A stretch of DNA of 45,308 nucleotides, from the NCBI GenBank assembly GCA_025359915.1, contig JANYDE010000047.1, positions 1 through 45,308 of the forward strand. Reading direction: 5' to 3'. How positions within the stretch are numbered: the first letter of the stretch is position 1; every line of letters starts with the position of its first letter. The stretch comes from Chamaesiphon sp. 336R_metabinner_41 (GTDB lineage: Bacteria; Cyanobacteriota; Cyanobacteriia; Cyanobacteriales; Chamaesiphonaceae). The position numbers and the translations under genes are program-made. The notes beneath the pieces were generated by a model. That model did no database searches. It worked only from the letters and a program-made list of their open reading frames with translations, and was not told the origin of the DNA. Positions 1 through 8,361 of this stretch are shown here, one piece after another.

Positions 1-410
1 TATACATTACTTGTACGGATATATCGATTTCTTCACTAATTTTAGTTGATTTTAGCCGATTTCATTGAACTTGACTAACTTTTTATTGTTTATATCTCTC
101 TCTGTGTCTGGGTTTTGGCTTTTGTCAGCAAGCCCTAAATATGGAAGCATCTTTTTTCTCTATCAATAATTGTTGTATCGGCTGTTGTCGAAACCTTTGA
201 TTTTAATAGATCGGAACTTAATACAAAGCAATCTCTTTCTATACTCGCGATCTCGAAGCAGCCATGTAAAAATCTAGGCTTATAATTAGCATTGCAAAAC
301 GGTTGGAAAATAACTTCTCTCTAAAGGTATACTTTAAATTTGTCTTTGGATATATCAACGACAAGATTCCCGACTTCTTCAAGAAGTCGGGGATCTAATA
401 ATATGATTGG
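1..410. other. Non-coding stretch at window start
   Basis: AT-rich sequence with no convincing reading frame on either strand. The only structure I see is the strong hairpin at 365-395, described separately. It may be the downstream region of a gene lying left of the window. Confidence 0.5.
365..395 (-). terminator. Strong hairpin, probable terminator and dispersed repeat
   Basis: A nearly perfect 15-bp stem (365-379 with 381-395, one G-T pair) lies just downstream of the 68-residue minus-strand gene ending at 411, so it can end that transcript. Its right arm, GAAGTCGGGGATCTAA, recurs exactly at 4514-4529 in the hairpin behind the BON lipoprotein gene. This looks like a dispersed cyanobacterial hairpin repeat reused as a terminator. 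Confidence 0.6.
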
Positions 411-617
411 TTAGTTTCTGTAGTTAGCATACATCCAGCAGCGTGGTAAATCTTCGCCAGATGGGAAGGCTAGATCCTGCTTGATAAATTGAGTTGGCTC
501 TTGCTCTTCCTCACCTTCTTGAATTCTACCGACAATCTCATTTCTGAGAGGGTTGAATAAAGTTTCAATATCTGCAATCTTAATTAGGGTTTCCGAACTT
601 TTGATTTGAAGAAACAT
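411..617 (-). CDS. Conserved hypothetical protein, 68 aa
   Basis: Small soluble protein of unknown function. It has an amphipathic N-terminal part, an acidic middle (EGEEEQEP, about residues 35-42) and a C-terminal block ending FPSGEDLPRCWMYANYRN. The pattern 'TLFNP...GR...GEE.QEP..F.K.DL.FPSGE.LP.CW' is one I recall from small cyanobacterial proteins without an assigned role, so I take it as real. There is no signal peptide or membrane segment. It stands alone, with a hairpin terminator directly downstream and an AT-rich upstream region. Confidence 0.6.
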   Translation of the reverse strand: MFLQIKSSETLIKIADIETLFNPLRNEIVGRIQEGEEEQEPTQFIKQDLAFPSGEDLPRCWMYANYRN

Positions 618-740
618 TTTAATTTATTGGCGATTAGCTAGGTTTCGATCGTTATACCTAAATAATATTTTATTTATCAAAAATTGAAAATATCTCATTA
701 GACTGATATTTTATCTACATTTTGGGAGATTGATCGTGAA

Positions 741-976
741 TTAGTCAAGATTAAAATAGTTATAAATACAATAACCAACAATTACTAAAGCCCATGCCAT
801 ACTTTGAAATACATCCATCGCCCAGCCCAAAACCTGAACCATCAACCCCCGAACCAGCACCATCACCACCACCAGAAATATACCCATCACCAATTCCCGA
901 ACCACCCCTATTACCAGTTCCTGAACCGTCGCCATCACCTACTTTTTTGAGTAACGTGTTTACAGGTCATCGCTAA
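741..976. repeat. Proline-rich low-complexity tract, coding strand uncertain
   Basis: A C-rich, degenerate repeat of CCN GAA CCN-type units. On the plus strand 794-976 reads a 60-residue Pro/Ser/Glu protein with repeated PEP and PSP units; the repeated PEP codons differ mainly at third positions, which hints at protein-level constraint in this frame. On the minus strand 741-938 reads a 65-residue, very hydrophobic, Val-rich protein ending in a plausible membrane segment. Neither start has a clear ribosome binding site. It may be a fragment of a larger Pro-rich repeat gene. I cannot choose a strand with confidence. Confidence 0.4.
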
Positions 977-1053
977 AATTTTTCATCACAACTTCTGTAT
1001 GAAAAATGTTTGCACATAGGTACTGCACAAGGGTTGAAATCGGTGCTAGTGAC

Positions 1054-1107
1054 GCAAAGTCCGCGAAGGCGGACTGACATATATTAGTCCGTAAAGGCGG
1101 ACTTTGC
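1054..1107. repeat. Nested inverted repeat of AGTCCGC/GCGGACT units
   Basis: Arms GCAAAGTCCGC (1054-1064) and GCGGACTTTGC (1097-1107) are exact reverse complements. Between them are two smaller hairpins built from AGTCCG and CGGACT (about 1059-1074 and 1086-1103). The unit looks like a cyanobacterial palindromic intergenic repeat. It lies downstream of the minus-strand gene ending at 1179 and may also act as its terminator. Confidence 0.6.
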
Positions 1108-1178
1108 ATCATCAGCCGAGACTTTAGTCTCCAGGCTATTCTTAACCCGAAATAATGCTATTTATCTGTCAAATATTT

Positions 1179-1799
1179 CTAACCAGCCGCCGCTACTAAT
1201 TTGCCTAAAATTACTTGGACAGCTTTTTGACCTGGTGGTAATGTTTGGACAAAACCTTCTAATTCTGAGGCAGGTTTTTGAGTGGCTTGAGAGCTATCAA
1301 TTAGGGATTTAATATAGCTGTTGTAAGAATTCACCGCACCCGTTAAGAGTGTTGGATCGATCGAACCATCTCCACTTCTAATCCCCTGCATCGATCGAGC
1401 TAATTGTTGCGCTGGCTCACCTCCACCCAAGGCAACGACGAGAGCGTCGCGAGCTGGGGGATTGGCATCTACCGCAGAATTGATGACTGTAAAGGCAGTT
1501 TCAGCCGCCGCCGGATCGACGTTGACTGGATTACCACCGACGGTTTGACTGCCACTGATACTCGCTGGTGTGAGCGTAGCACTGAGAGCATTAACTTTGC
1601 TCTGGGAGCCATTTGCAAAGGTGGGACGGGTAGAGGTCTGTGGGGTGGCTCCGCTACCGATCGCACCATTGACTGGATCGGCACCATAAGGAGGATTACC
1701 AATAATATCTACAAATTTTTGGGCTTGAACGGGATGACTGATTGAGAGTGCGATCGCAATAGTTGAGACAGTTGCTAGAGTAAAGTTTTTGAAGTTCAT
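1179..1799 (-). CDS. Secreted hypothetical protein, about 206 aa
   Basis: Begins with a clear Sec signal peptide (MNFKNFTLATVSTIAIALS, then a VQAQ cleavage site). The mature part is rich in Ala, Gly, Ser, Thr and Pro with little charge, as in exported or cell-surface proteins. I recognise no domain. A TTG start nine codons upstream (1826) is possible, but the ATG at 1799 places the signal peptide correctly. The next gene upstream (SLH protein, same strand, 1980-3512) is also an envelope protein; the gap of about 180 bp contains an inverted repeat, so they are probably separate transcripts. Confidence 0.65.
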   Translation of the reverse strand: MNFKNFTLATVSTIAIALSISHPVQAQKFVDIIGNPPYGADPVNGAIGSGATPQTSTRPTFANGSQSKVNALSATLTPASISGSQTVGGNPVNVDPAAAETAFTVINSAVDANPPARDALVVALGGGEPAQQLARSMQGIRSGDGSIDPTLLTGAVNSYNSYIKSLIDSSQATQKPASELEGFVQTLPPGQKAVQVILGKLVAAAG

Positions 1800-1889
1800 A
1801 GGACAGTTATATTTTAAAGTTAACAAATTGGATTAAGGAGGTAATCATCGGTTTTAATCGTGCAGTGGTCGATCGTTATCGACTCATAA

Positions 1890-1972
1890 GGAATGAGGAT
1901 TTAATAATATACATATCTGCCTTTATAGCGATCTTTGGTAGGGGCAATTGCAAGTTACTTAATCCTCATTCC
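1890..1972. repeat. Intergenic inverted repeat, 12-bp arms
   Basis: GGAATGAGGATT at 1890-1901 is mirrored by AATCCTCATTCC at 1961-1972, enclosing about 60 bp. It sits between two minus-strand genes, directly after the SLH-protein stop codon. It could be a terminator or a very small mobile-repeat relic. There is no clear T-run. Confidence 0.4.
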
Positions 1973-1979
1973 CAAATAT

Positions 1980-3512
1980 CTAGAACTTAACGCCGATACC
2001 ACCGCCGATCGCAAAGCGACTTTTTGGCCCAGTATTTTGGTCGCCTGCAACATCCAGTAAAGCTGGAGTTACTTGCAATCCAATACTGTCTCCGAGTTTG
2101 ACTGTTAGCGGCAAGCTAACGCTCAAATTGCGACCATTGTAATCAGCAGCAACAGCAATATTTTCTGAGAAGCGGAAACCCAAACCACCAAAAATATTAG
2201 CGGTGTTATTATCTACGGTCAGATCGCCAAAGTTACGGAATCTGCCGTTTCCAGCCCCAACCGAGGCAGTGAAATTGCTCGTTTGACCAACTGGTAAGAT
2301 TCCAGTCAATACGCCGTAATAAGTGTCCTTCGGATCGTTAGCAGCGGTATAGCCATTGCGAATGGCATTTTCCCAACCAGCCGCGATCGCTACATTCTCA
2401 CCCAAAAGTTTATGGAGCTTGAAATTCACGCCACCGCGATCGGCAACAGTAGTCCCAGCGGCAGTATAAGAGGCTTCCAGACCGACGAAGTTTCGGGCAT
2501 CGCCTAAGCCGATACCCGCACCGTATACGGTGCTATTGCCGTCGCCTGGAGGAGCGATCGCTGCTGGTAAATTGCTCTGATAGCCAGCCCCGACAAACAG
2601 ATCGCCCCAATTTGCTCCAAATGCACTAGGGGTGGTAATTCCTGTTGCTGGTGCATTCACGGGCTTACGGACGGCTGCGGCGGTGATTTCTGGCACCATA
2701 CCAACGCTTGTCCGATTCAACAAGTCTTGTTCGCTAATTTTGGCGACGGTAGCGCAGTTGACGACATATTTCTGGGCGGGGTTGTCGCCTGCTAGAGCTG
2801 GTAATCTACCAGTCGCGACCAAAACTTGATGGATGGAAGCCGCGACATCGGCTCTTGTGGCGACTCGGTTGGGGTCGTAATTTTTATTGGTGGGGTAGGA
2901 TAGGCTGACTGATACGCATTTTTGAGTAGCAGCAAGCAGCGCATTCCGACCATAACTGGGCACTTGAGCAGCATCAGCGAATAGCTCATCTACTCTGTCG
3001 GGTGAACCATCTGGCTGTAATTTACTACCATTGGCTAGGGATACGAGTGACTCGATCCGAATGATATTTTGGGTAGGAGCAAAGGTTTTGTTGGGATATC
3101 CAGCCAAGAATCCCGATCGATAGGCTTTGTCAATTACTGCGGCTGCCCAATAGTTTGCGGGTACATCTTTGAAAGTGATGGACTCACGCATCGGTGACAA
3201 TTCAAACGCTTTGTTTAGCAAGGCTGCAAATTCAGCTCTGGTCACTGCTTGGTCGGGTTTGAAAGTACCATCGGGATAACCAACAATGATATTTTTGTCA
3301 ATTAATACTTTGATAAAAGGTGCTGCCCAATTATCTGAATAATCGTTCAGATTTGCTTGGGCAATTTGGGTACTATTGATGGCTGAATCTGGCTTGAGTG
3401 TGGATGTAGGTAGCGCAGATGCCCTAGTTCCACTGGTGAGAATAGTCGCACTCAATAGAGTAATGAGTAGAGCAATATTTTTAATGCCGATCGGTCTTAG
3501 ATTGTAGATCAT
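1980..3512 (-). CDS. SLH-domain outer-membrane beta-barrel protein, 510 aa
   Basis: Has an N-terminal signal peptide (hydrophobic stretch, about residues 10-30). Three S-layer homology repeats follow: about 56-105 (NWAAPFIKVLIDKNIIVGYP, then TRAEFAALL), 114-162 and a more divergent copy at 173-235. After a Pro/Ala linker, residues 300-510 show alternating hydrophobic/polar strands and end in the aromatic GGGIGVKF typical of outer-membrane barrels. SLH domains in cyanobacterial envelope proteins bind the peptidoglycan layer, so this should be an envelope-anchored outer-membrane protein, perhaps a small porin. It differs from the classical SLH/OprB porins in having more SLH repeats and a shorter barrel. 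Function is inferred from architecture. Confidence 0.8.
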   Translation of the reverse strand: MIYNLRPIGIKNIALLITLLSATILTSGTRASALPTSTLKPDSAINSTQIAQANLNDYSDNWAAPFIKVLIDKNIIVGYPDGTFKPDQAVTRAEFAALLNKAFELSPMRESITFKDVPANYWAAAVIDKAYRSGFLAGYPNKTFAPTQNIIRIESLVSLANGSKLQPDGSPDRVDELFADAAQVPSYGRNALLAATQKCVSVSLSYPTNKNYDPNRVATRADVAASIHQVLVATGRLPALAGDNPAQKYVVNCATVAKISEQDLLNRTSVGMVPEITAAAVRKPVNAPATGITTPSAFGANWGDLFVGAGYQSNLPAAIAPPGDGNSTVYGAGIGLGDARNFVGLEASYTAAGTTVADRGGVNFKLHKLLGENVAIAAGWENAIRNGYTAANDPKDTYYGVLTGILPVGQTSNFTASVGAGNGRFRNFGDLTVDNNTANIFGGLGFRFSENIAVAADYNGRNLSVSLPLTVKLGDSIGLQVTPALLDVAGDQNTGPKSRFAIGGGIGVKF

Positions 3513-3787
3513 GATTTATGAATCGGGATTTTACTAAGGGATGAAAGAATTTGAGCGGATAGTCGATGGTCGGGTAGACGTAATTTGGTTTTTACTCAAA
3601 CAAATATTGTTTATTCGCAGCGGTTGTCTTGGGATAGCTGACTAAATTATCAAGAGCAAAGTTTACAGCACCAATCCTTTACCTACCTTCTTCAGTTGTA
3701 CTAATATTTTTCAATCTAAAAATCATCAAATAGACAGACTTTAAATTATTTTCTAAAATAATATCTACCCCTATTGATAGATACCAT

Positions 3788-4465
3788 CTATTTTGAACTA
3801 ATTAATCCAGCCACAATATTAATCATCATTGCCACAATTGTTGTATTGAAAAAGAATGATAAAACACCATGAATTAAGCTCAGTCGGCGCATTTCGCGGG
3901 AGGTGACACTAATATCAGATACCTGTCCAGTCATCCCAATTACAAATGAGAAGTAGAGAAAATCCCAATAATCTGGCTCGATCTCACCAGGAAAATCTAA
4001 ACCATCTGCTTTACATTCAGCCAGCGTTCGTTCTGGTTGATAGTAGAGATGAGCATAGTGTTGAGCGAAAATAGTATGTACCAGCATCCACGAACTAACG
4101 ATCGTGATCATCGCCAGCCCTAGATGAAAAAATAACAGACTATTCTCCTTACCTTTGTCTTGCAAAATTAGACCGATCGCTACCACACTGATACAAGCGG
4201 CGATCGTAATTAAGCTTGAAATCATCACCCGTCCTTCATCTTCTTGCCGAGCAAAACGGCGCATGATCTGTGGGGTAGCGCGGAGCATCAGTCGCCAAGT
4301 TAAAACTAGAAAGCAGATCGTGAAGGCATCCCAACTACATAAGAGCCGCGATACCAAGTGAACTGAAGGAGGCAATAATACGGCGACTATTCCCGCAAGC
4401 AGTGCAGACAGCCATAGTCGAGGGCGAATGGTAAGTTTTTTAGGTAGTATAGAATCTGATTTCAA
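3788..4465 (-). CDS. DUF1345 family membrane protein
   Basis: Integral membrane protein of 225 aa with five to six hydrophobic segments. The block DFLYFSFVIGMTGQVSDISV followed by REMRRLSLIHGVLSFFFNT is the hallmark of DUF1345. An acidic cluster (ARQEDEGR) follows the second segment. The family has no established function. It is flanked on the same strand by the SLH gene downstream and the BON lipoprotein upstream, with a terminator-like hairpin at 4494-4527 separating it from the latter, so it probably has its own promoter. Confidence 0.85.
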   Translation of the reverse strand: MKSDSILPKKLTIRPRLWLSALLAGIVAVLLPPSVHLVSRLLCSWDAFTICFLVLTWRLMLRATPQIMRRFARQEDEGRVMISSLITIAACISVVAIGLILQDKGKENSLLFFHLGLAMITIVSSWMLVHTIFAQHYAHLYYQPERTLAECKADGLDFPGEIEPDYWDFLYFSFVIGMTGQVSDISVTSREMRRLSLIHGVLSFFFNTTIVAMMINIVAGLISSK

Positions 4466-4493
4466 AGTGATAATCTGGTGAAGATTGTGGGGC

Positions 4494-4527
4494 AGATCCC
4501 CAACTTCTCCTTTGAAGTCGGGGATCT
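4494..4527 (-). terminator. Hairpin terminator behind the BON lipoprotein gene
   Basis: AGATCCCC-A-ACTTC (4494-4507) pairs with GAAGT-C-GGGGATCT (4514-4527) with one mismatch. It lies about 20 bp after the stop of the minus-strand gene at 4549. The arm is shared with the hairpin at 365-395. Confidence 0.6.
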
Positions 4528-4548
4528 AACGGTAATGGCTGAAGGAAA

Positions 4549-5019
4549 TTAATTTTTCGCAGGGGCAACAGCTACTTTTGTTGTGACTGTACTGACACCT
4601 TTAATTGCCTTGGCTAATCCATCAATTCGATCGAATTGAGCTTGAGTAGGTACTGTACCCGTTACCATCACGGCACCACTCTTGGCAGTCACCGCTAGGG
4701 CACTAGCAGGTAAATTAGCTTCTAATTTACTCCGCACTTCACTAGCTACATCACCATCATTGCGGTTAGTAGCTTTACCGTCATTAGCTACGTTATTTCG
4801 CTGTTCTTTCGCCCGAATATCAGAATTTAACTGGTCTTTTCTGACTTTACTAGCAGCATCGTCTTGATTCGATTTAGCTGATTCGGTACTTGGCGTTTCT
4901 ACTTGGTTTGCAGCAGTCGAATCAGGTGCTTCACTGCTGGTTTTAGCCACTTCTTGACAGCCAGTCATCGTAAGTAAGATCAGACCGAAAACGGGGATAA
5001 AAGTTTTTGGGGTAATCAT
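4549..5019 (-). CDS. BON-domain lipoprotein, 156 aa
   Basis: The start at 5019 gives a lipoprotein signal, MITPKTFIPVFGLILLTMTG, with the lipobox cysteine directly after it, and has a good upstream AGAGGAAAC ribosome binding site. A longer in-frame start at 5085 would hide the signal. The middle is a charged Ser/Asn/Asp/Lys linker. The C-terminal 65 residues form a BON domain (SEVRSKLEANLPASALAVTA, then GAVMVTGTVPTQAQ), a fold linked to envelope or phospholipid binding and osmotic-shock survival. It follows the YflT-type stress gene on the same strand with a gap of about 100 bp, so the two may be cotranscribed. Confidence 0.85.
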   Translation of the reverse strand: MITPKTFIPVFGLILLTMTGCQEVAKTSSEAPDSTAANQVETPSTESAKSNQDDAASKVRKDQLNSDIRAKEQRNNVANDGKATNRNDGDVASEVRSKLEANLPASALAVTAKSGAVMVTGTVPTQAQFDRIDGLAKAIKGVSTVTTKVAVAPAKN

Positions 5020-5118
5020 GAGTTGTTTCCTCTGGAAATAATGGAATGAAAGTGGGTTTGGAATCGAGGAGCAGAGTCCCAGCACATTCGTGGCTAGGAC
5101 TCTACTATTGACTTATGC

Positions 5119-5697
5119 CTAGCCCAGATCATGAGTATGTTTGGCTGCGGCGTTACTTACATCGTATACTTGCCACTTACTGACACCTTTGCGGGTCATA
5201 ATCTCTCCCGCATTGCGAACTTGATTCTCAGTGCCATCGACAACGACGAGATAGTAGCCTTGTTCGAGCAAATCGCTATAGACTTGGGCATCGTTATCAG
5301 GAACACCCAATCCAATCAGCGCACCCAGCAAACTCGCTCCACCCGCACCAATCGCCGTTCCAGCTAGAGTAGTAGCTAACGCGGTAGCCGCTGCACCAGC
5401 CATTAAGACTGGCCCTACGCCAGGAATAGCTAAAGTACCTAACCCAACTAATAAACCAGTGACACCGCCTACTGCACCGCCTGTGACAGCCCCTGCCACC
5501 GCGCCTTCATCAGCTTTATTATCAATACTGCTCTGGACTTCTACACCAGCAACGCTATCGTCAGCATCAGCATTTCGTCCGACAACTGAGACGTTATCCA
5601 TTGAAAATCCGCTACGTTTGATTTCTAGTAGCGCATTTTCTACTTCCAGACGATTAGAAAAAACACCTACTGCTCTCCGTTCGTGATTCATGTCCAT
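5119..5697 (-). CDS. General stress protein, YflT/17M-like with Gly-rich membrane-like core
   Basis: Of 192 aa. The N-terminal 45 residues (RRAVGVFSNRLEVENALLEI, then FSMDNVSVVGR) match the heat/general-stress YflT-type domain. Residues 65-130 are Gly/Ala-rich and hydrophobic (AGAVTGGAVGGVTGLLVGLG), a glycine-zipper-like segment. The C-terminal part repeats an alpha/beta unit (VYSDLLEQGYYLVVVDGTE). A paralogous architecture appears at 9860-10639. A candidate stress promoter element lies about 115 bp upstream (5809-5821). The role, stress protection perhaps at membranes, is inferred from family and context. Confidence 0.8.
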   Translation of the reverse strand: MDMNHERRAVGVFSNRLEVENALLEIKRSGFSMDNVSVVGRNADADDSVAGVEVQSSIDNKADEGAVAGAVTGGAVGGVTGLLVGLGTLAIPGVGPVLMAGAAATALATTLAGTAIGAGGASLLGALIGLGVPDNDAQVYSDLLEQGYYLVVVDGTENQVRNAGEIMTRKGVSKWQVYDVSNAAAKHTHDLG

Positions 5698-5808
5698 AGT
5701 TTTTATCCTGATAAAGTTAGATTTGATTTGATGAAAATCGATATCTTTGGTACATTCTCAGCATATTTAAAATGTCAGTCTAAATCGTCTACATTTCGAG
5801 AGAGCTTA

Positions 5809-5821
5809 GATCTATCAAAAG
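5809..5821 (-). promoter_or_regulatory. Candidate stress promoter element CTTTTGATAGATC
   Basis: Reading the minus strand gives CCTTTTGATAGATCT about 115 bp upstream of the YflT-type gene. Twelve of 13 bases match the copy upstream of psaE (19624-19636). Related copies precede the csbD-like gene, the HLIP gene, the secreted 116-residue gene and, more weakly, the alpha-amylase. The motif is inferred by eye. Confidence 0.4.
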
Positions 5822-5845
5822 GAGTAACTACTAAGCTATTAATCT

Positions 5846-5879
5846 AAAAGCGATCGGCAAATATTTGCCGATCGCTTTT
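5846..5879 (-). terminator. Perfect hairpin terminator
   Basis: AAAAGCGATCGGCAAA (5846-5861) and TTTGCCGATCGCTTTT (5864-5879) form a perfect 16-bp stem with a two-base centre and a U-tract on either strand. It lies 65 bp downstream of the minus-strand DUF2949 gene and upstream of the YflT gene, insulating the two. Confidence 0.75.
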
Positions 5880-5943
5880 GGTGTTGACAATTTGACACGA
5901 TCGTTCGATCTCCTAATATATTGCGATCCAGAGTAAAGGTGGA

Positions 5944-6144
5944 TTAATAAATATAGGATTCAAACCAGTCGTAAATTCGTTCGAGTTCTAATAGAGTAAC
6001 CAAACCATATTGCCAGAGAACGATCGGCAAGCTGCCATAATCAGACTGAGATTGCTTGAGAGCTAATTGAATAGAATCATCGGATAGATTCAGATTTTGA
6101 CGCAGGAAGTCGATAACTTGAGGAAGATCGTGTTTGGACATCAA
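5944..6144 (-). CDS. DUF2949 family protein, 66 aa
   Basis: The sequence LPIVLWQYGLVTLLELERIY followed by DWFE is the signature of DUF2949, a small cyanobacterial family of unknown function. The protein is soluble and mostly helical. The upstream half (VIDFLRQNLNLSDDSIQLAL) also fits the family pattern. It lies 70 bp downstream of nblA on the same strand and has its own perfect terminator. The two could be cotranscribed, but I see nothing that proves it. Confidence 0.8.
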   Translation of the reverse strand: MMSKHDLPQVIDFLRQNLNLSDDSIQLALKQSQSDYGSLPIVLWQYGLVTLLELERIYDWFESYIY

Positions 6145-6212
6145 ATTCTAATTTTTGGTTAAATTTGGATGAGTAATTCAGTAGTGAGAGCTATTTGCTG
6201 GAGTCGTTTAGT

Positions 6213-6386
6213 CTATACACCATTTTTGATTAGATGACGAATGACATTATCTTTGACAAGTAGCTGCCTAGAAATTTCGACAAATAGTTCCCGAAGTTGA
6301 TCTACTGAGAGATTGAGCGTATTCAGCTCGATAGTTCTCATGTTAAATTGCTGTTCGATTGATAGTTCAAAGCATTCTGATGGCAT
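6213..6386 (-). CDS. nblA: NblA, phycobilisome degradation adaptor
   Basis: Small protein of 57 aa that recruits phycobilisomes to Clp protease during nutrient or light stress. The family pattern is clear: FELSIEQQFNMRTIE, then NLSVDQLRELFVEISRQLLV and a short basic end (DNVIRHLIKN). The length is typical. The ATG at 6386 is chosen because GGAG stands seven bases upstream (TTGGAGTTGTCTT); a longer frame to 6407 lacks this. No NblA-binding phycobilisome genes are nearby; instead it sits among general stress genes, consistent with bleaching being part of the stress response coded here. Confidence 0.85.
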   Translation of the reverse strand: MPSECFELSIEQQFNMRTIELNTLNLSVDQLRELFVEISRQLLVKDNVIRHLIKNGV

Positions 6387-6504
6387 AAGACAACTCCAAT
6401 TTTGCAATATTTTTTCACTTGAATTAGTAAATTAAAATCGGCTCAATCGGCTAAAATTTTTAGATATCTGAAGGTCATAGGTTATCTAAAAGCCGATCGA
6501 GTGT

Positions 6505-6771
6505 TTAAGCATTACGGACTATTAAACCCCACAGGTAGATAGCCAGCATCGAGCCTAATACCGCGATCGCTAGCCCAGGAATACTCAAACTAGTAGCGGC
6601 AAGTTGAATACTTCCCGTCGAGATGAGGCTGTACAAACTACCACCGACAAATGCGCCAATAATTCCTAAAATGATTGTGGATAGAATCCCACCGCCTTGA
6701 CTACCAGGATAGATAGATTTGGCGATCGCACCAGATAATAAGCCGAGAACTGTCCATGCAAGAATGTTCAT
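6505..6771 (-). CDS. GlsB/YeaQ/YmgE family stress membrane protein
   Basis: Of 88 aa, with three hydrophobic helices and the family glycine pattern: WTVLGLLSGAIAKSIYPGSQ, then GGILSTIILGIIGAFVGG. The family (also named transglycosylase-associated protein) is small, membrane-bound and induced by general stress. The predicted length matches. It is transcribed leftwards and diverges from the plus-strand barrel gene at 7182 across a 410-bp intergenic region. Confidence 0.85.
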   Translation of the reverse strand: MNILAWTVLGLLSGAIAKSIYPGSQGGGILSTIILGIIGAFVGGSLYSLISTGSIQLAATSLSIPGLAIAVLGSMLAIYLWGLIVRNA

Positions 6772-7181
6772 GATTTTTGTATTTGAAAGTGTTGAGCGAA
6801 GGTCGAGTTTTGAATCCCGCCGCTTCGTTTGGATAATCCTAGAATAGCTGCTTCCTGGGAAAAATAAGTCTTCCTGATGAGGTAATTAGGTAGAGTCAAA
6901 AGTAGTATTCTCTACTGCGATTTTGCAGGTGAGGGCTGCTCTATTTTGCTGTGAAAAATAACGGTAGCAACGATTCTAAACAGATAAATACCTATTCAAA
7001 CGACCTTGATACTTTAGAGAGATGAAATAGATAGATTTAAGTTTTAAATTGGATGTATGGGAAAGCTAGAGTTTCTGTTTGTTCTGTTTGATCGATATTC
7101 GATTCTAGATATCCGATCGCATAGTCTTCTAAGTAACCAGATAGATCTCCTGACTAAAATCCAAATCAAAAAAATAACATC
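6772..7181. other. Divergent intergenic region, about 410 bp
   Basis: Separates the leftward YeaQ-type gene from the rightward beta-barrel gene and must contain both promoters. I find no reading frame with coding character. AATTAGGTAGAGTC near 6886 weakly resembles the stress motif described elsewhere, but it is too far from the gene to call. Confidence 0.4.
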
Positions 7182-7640
7182 ATGAACATCAAACTAACCC
7201 TCATTGCATTGCTAAGTATGACTACTTTGTTTGTAGCTCAACCTGCACAAGCACAAACAAAACCTAACCAGATCGCTCCTTCTGTATCTTTTGGCGGTAG
7301 AACGACGGTATTTGGTGTAGATTCTAGATTTCCAGTCACCCCAAATATCTCAATTCGTCCGGCAATCCGCTTTCCCAGCGGTGGCATTGTGCTTGGTACT
7401 GCTGCTACCTACGATTTCGATATCTATGGTAGCGATACTCGACTAGAACCTTACGTCGGTGCTGGATTAAACCTCTATACTGGCGACAATAATAATAGCG
7501 GAGCCAACGTGACTGGCTACCTTATCGGTGGTGCAGACTACTCGCTTAATGACCAATTTGCACTCAAAGGCAATATTGCAATCCCTTTCAAAAGTGAATA
7601 TTCCACCGATGTTACACTCGGTGTTGGCTACAAATTTTAG
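7182..7640 (+). CDS. Small outer-membrane beta-barrel protein, 152 aa
   Basis: Starts with a Sec signal peptide (MNIKLTLIALLSMTTLFVAQ, then PAQAQ). The mature 125 residues are amphipathic strands with paired turns (YDFDIYGSDTRLEPYVGAGL; GYLIGGADYSLNDQFALKGN) and the chain ends LGVGYKF, a C-terminal aromatic as used for outer-membrane insertion. It resembles opacity/OmpA-like eight-stranded barrels. It is a single gene followed by a hairpin terminator at 7682-7718. The specific function is unknown. Confidence 0.7.
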   Translation: MNIKLTLIALLSMTTLFVAQPAQAQTKPNQIAPSVSFGGRTTVFGVDSRFPVTPNISIRPAIRFPSGGIVLGTAATYDFDIYGSDTRLEPYVGAGLNLYTGDNNNSGANVTGYLIGGADYSLNDQFALKGNIAIPFKSEYSTDVTLGVGYKF

Positions 7641-7681
7641 CCAAAAATTTTAGATCTAAGAGATCCGAAGTTACTAACAAG

Positions 7682-7718
7682 GGATACACCCCTACAAATT
7701 GATTGTGTAGGGGTATCC
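7682..7718 (+). terminator. Hairpin terminator of the barrel gene
   Basis: GGATACACCCCTACA (7682-7696) pairs with TGTAGGGGTATCC (7706-7718) with a two-base bulge, 40 bp after the stop codon of the barrel gene. Confidence 0.6.
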
Positions 7719-7812
7719 TGAATCCACTACTTTAGATAGATTGAGATTCCCTCGATTAGATTTATGGTTTAGAAGTAGCAACAATTAAATAAAAAACTTT
7801 AAGGATTTCAAC

Positions 7813-8034
7813 ATGGAAAAACTTGGAACTGAAAGAGATACATACGATGCTAATATCATCCCCGCTGAAACTGCCGCCAGAAAAGAGCGCGAAGGTGATA
7901 ATTACAAGCAAATTCCTGAAGGAAATCTAGAAGGAGGAGCCGCGATCGACAACGAAGGCTTACTCAATAATTATGCCGTTGAGCCAGAAATGTATTATGA
8001 GAATCCTGGTGATGTAGAAACAAGCACAACATAA
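7813..8034 (+). CDS. Conserved hypothetical hydrophilic protein, 73 aa
   Basis: Small acidic protein with no hydrophobic segment, rich in Glu, Asn, Asp and Gly, so likely intrinsically disordered. The C-terminal block NYAVEPEMYYENPGDVET looks like a conserved motif, which argues for a real protein. The ribosome binding site TTAAGGATTTCAAC precedes the ATG at a suitable distance. It is a single gene with an independent hairpin terminator (8098-8117). The composition fits the hydrophilic stress proteins around it. No known domain. Confidence 0.6.
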   Translation: MEKLGTERDTYDANIIPAETAARKEREGDNYKQIPEGNLEGGAAIDNEGLLNNYAVEPEMYYENPGDVETSTT

Positions 8035-8361
8035 GAGCTATCCGTAGTTCCAGACAAATTGATTAGAGCAGAGTGATAACCAGTGAAATACTTTGAAAGC
8101 GATCGTTAACGATCGCTCTTTTTAGTCATTTATTATAATTGCTTTTTTCTTGAATCTAGGCAGGTATTCAATTATTGTCATCATCCTTTAGAGAGACAAT
8201 CTGAATATATTTTCTCTTTCAATAGTAGGACAATTATTTAATTTCGATTCCTTTTACTTCAGTCTATAGGTTGATTCGCTAGCTAGTGAATTCGGGATAA
8301 CCTAAAAACATCAACACGGAAGTCGAAAGCAAATTACTTCCAATCACAACGGAAAATATCA
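8035..8361 (+). other. Intergenic region with terminator, upstream of the secreted CsbD-like gene
   Basis: Contains the hairpin at 8098-8117 and then about 240 bp of AT-rich sequence that must hold the promoter of the gene at 8362. TGAATTCGGGATAA near 8287 matches 13 of 14 bases of a sequence at 21601-21614, inside the inverted-repeat region at 21597-21703. The meaning is unknown. Confidence 0.35.
8098..8117 (+). terminator. Rho-independent terminator
   Basis: The perfect palindrome AGCGATCGTTAACGATCGCT followed by CTTTTTAG, 64 bp after the stop of the 73-residue gene. Confidence 0.75.
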
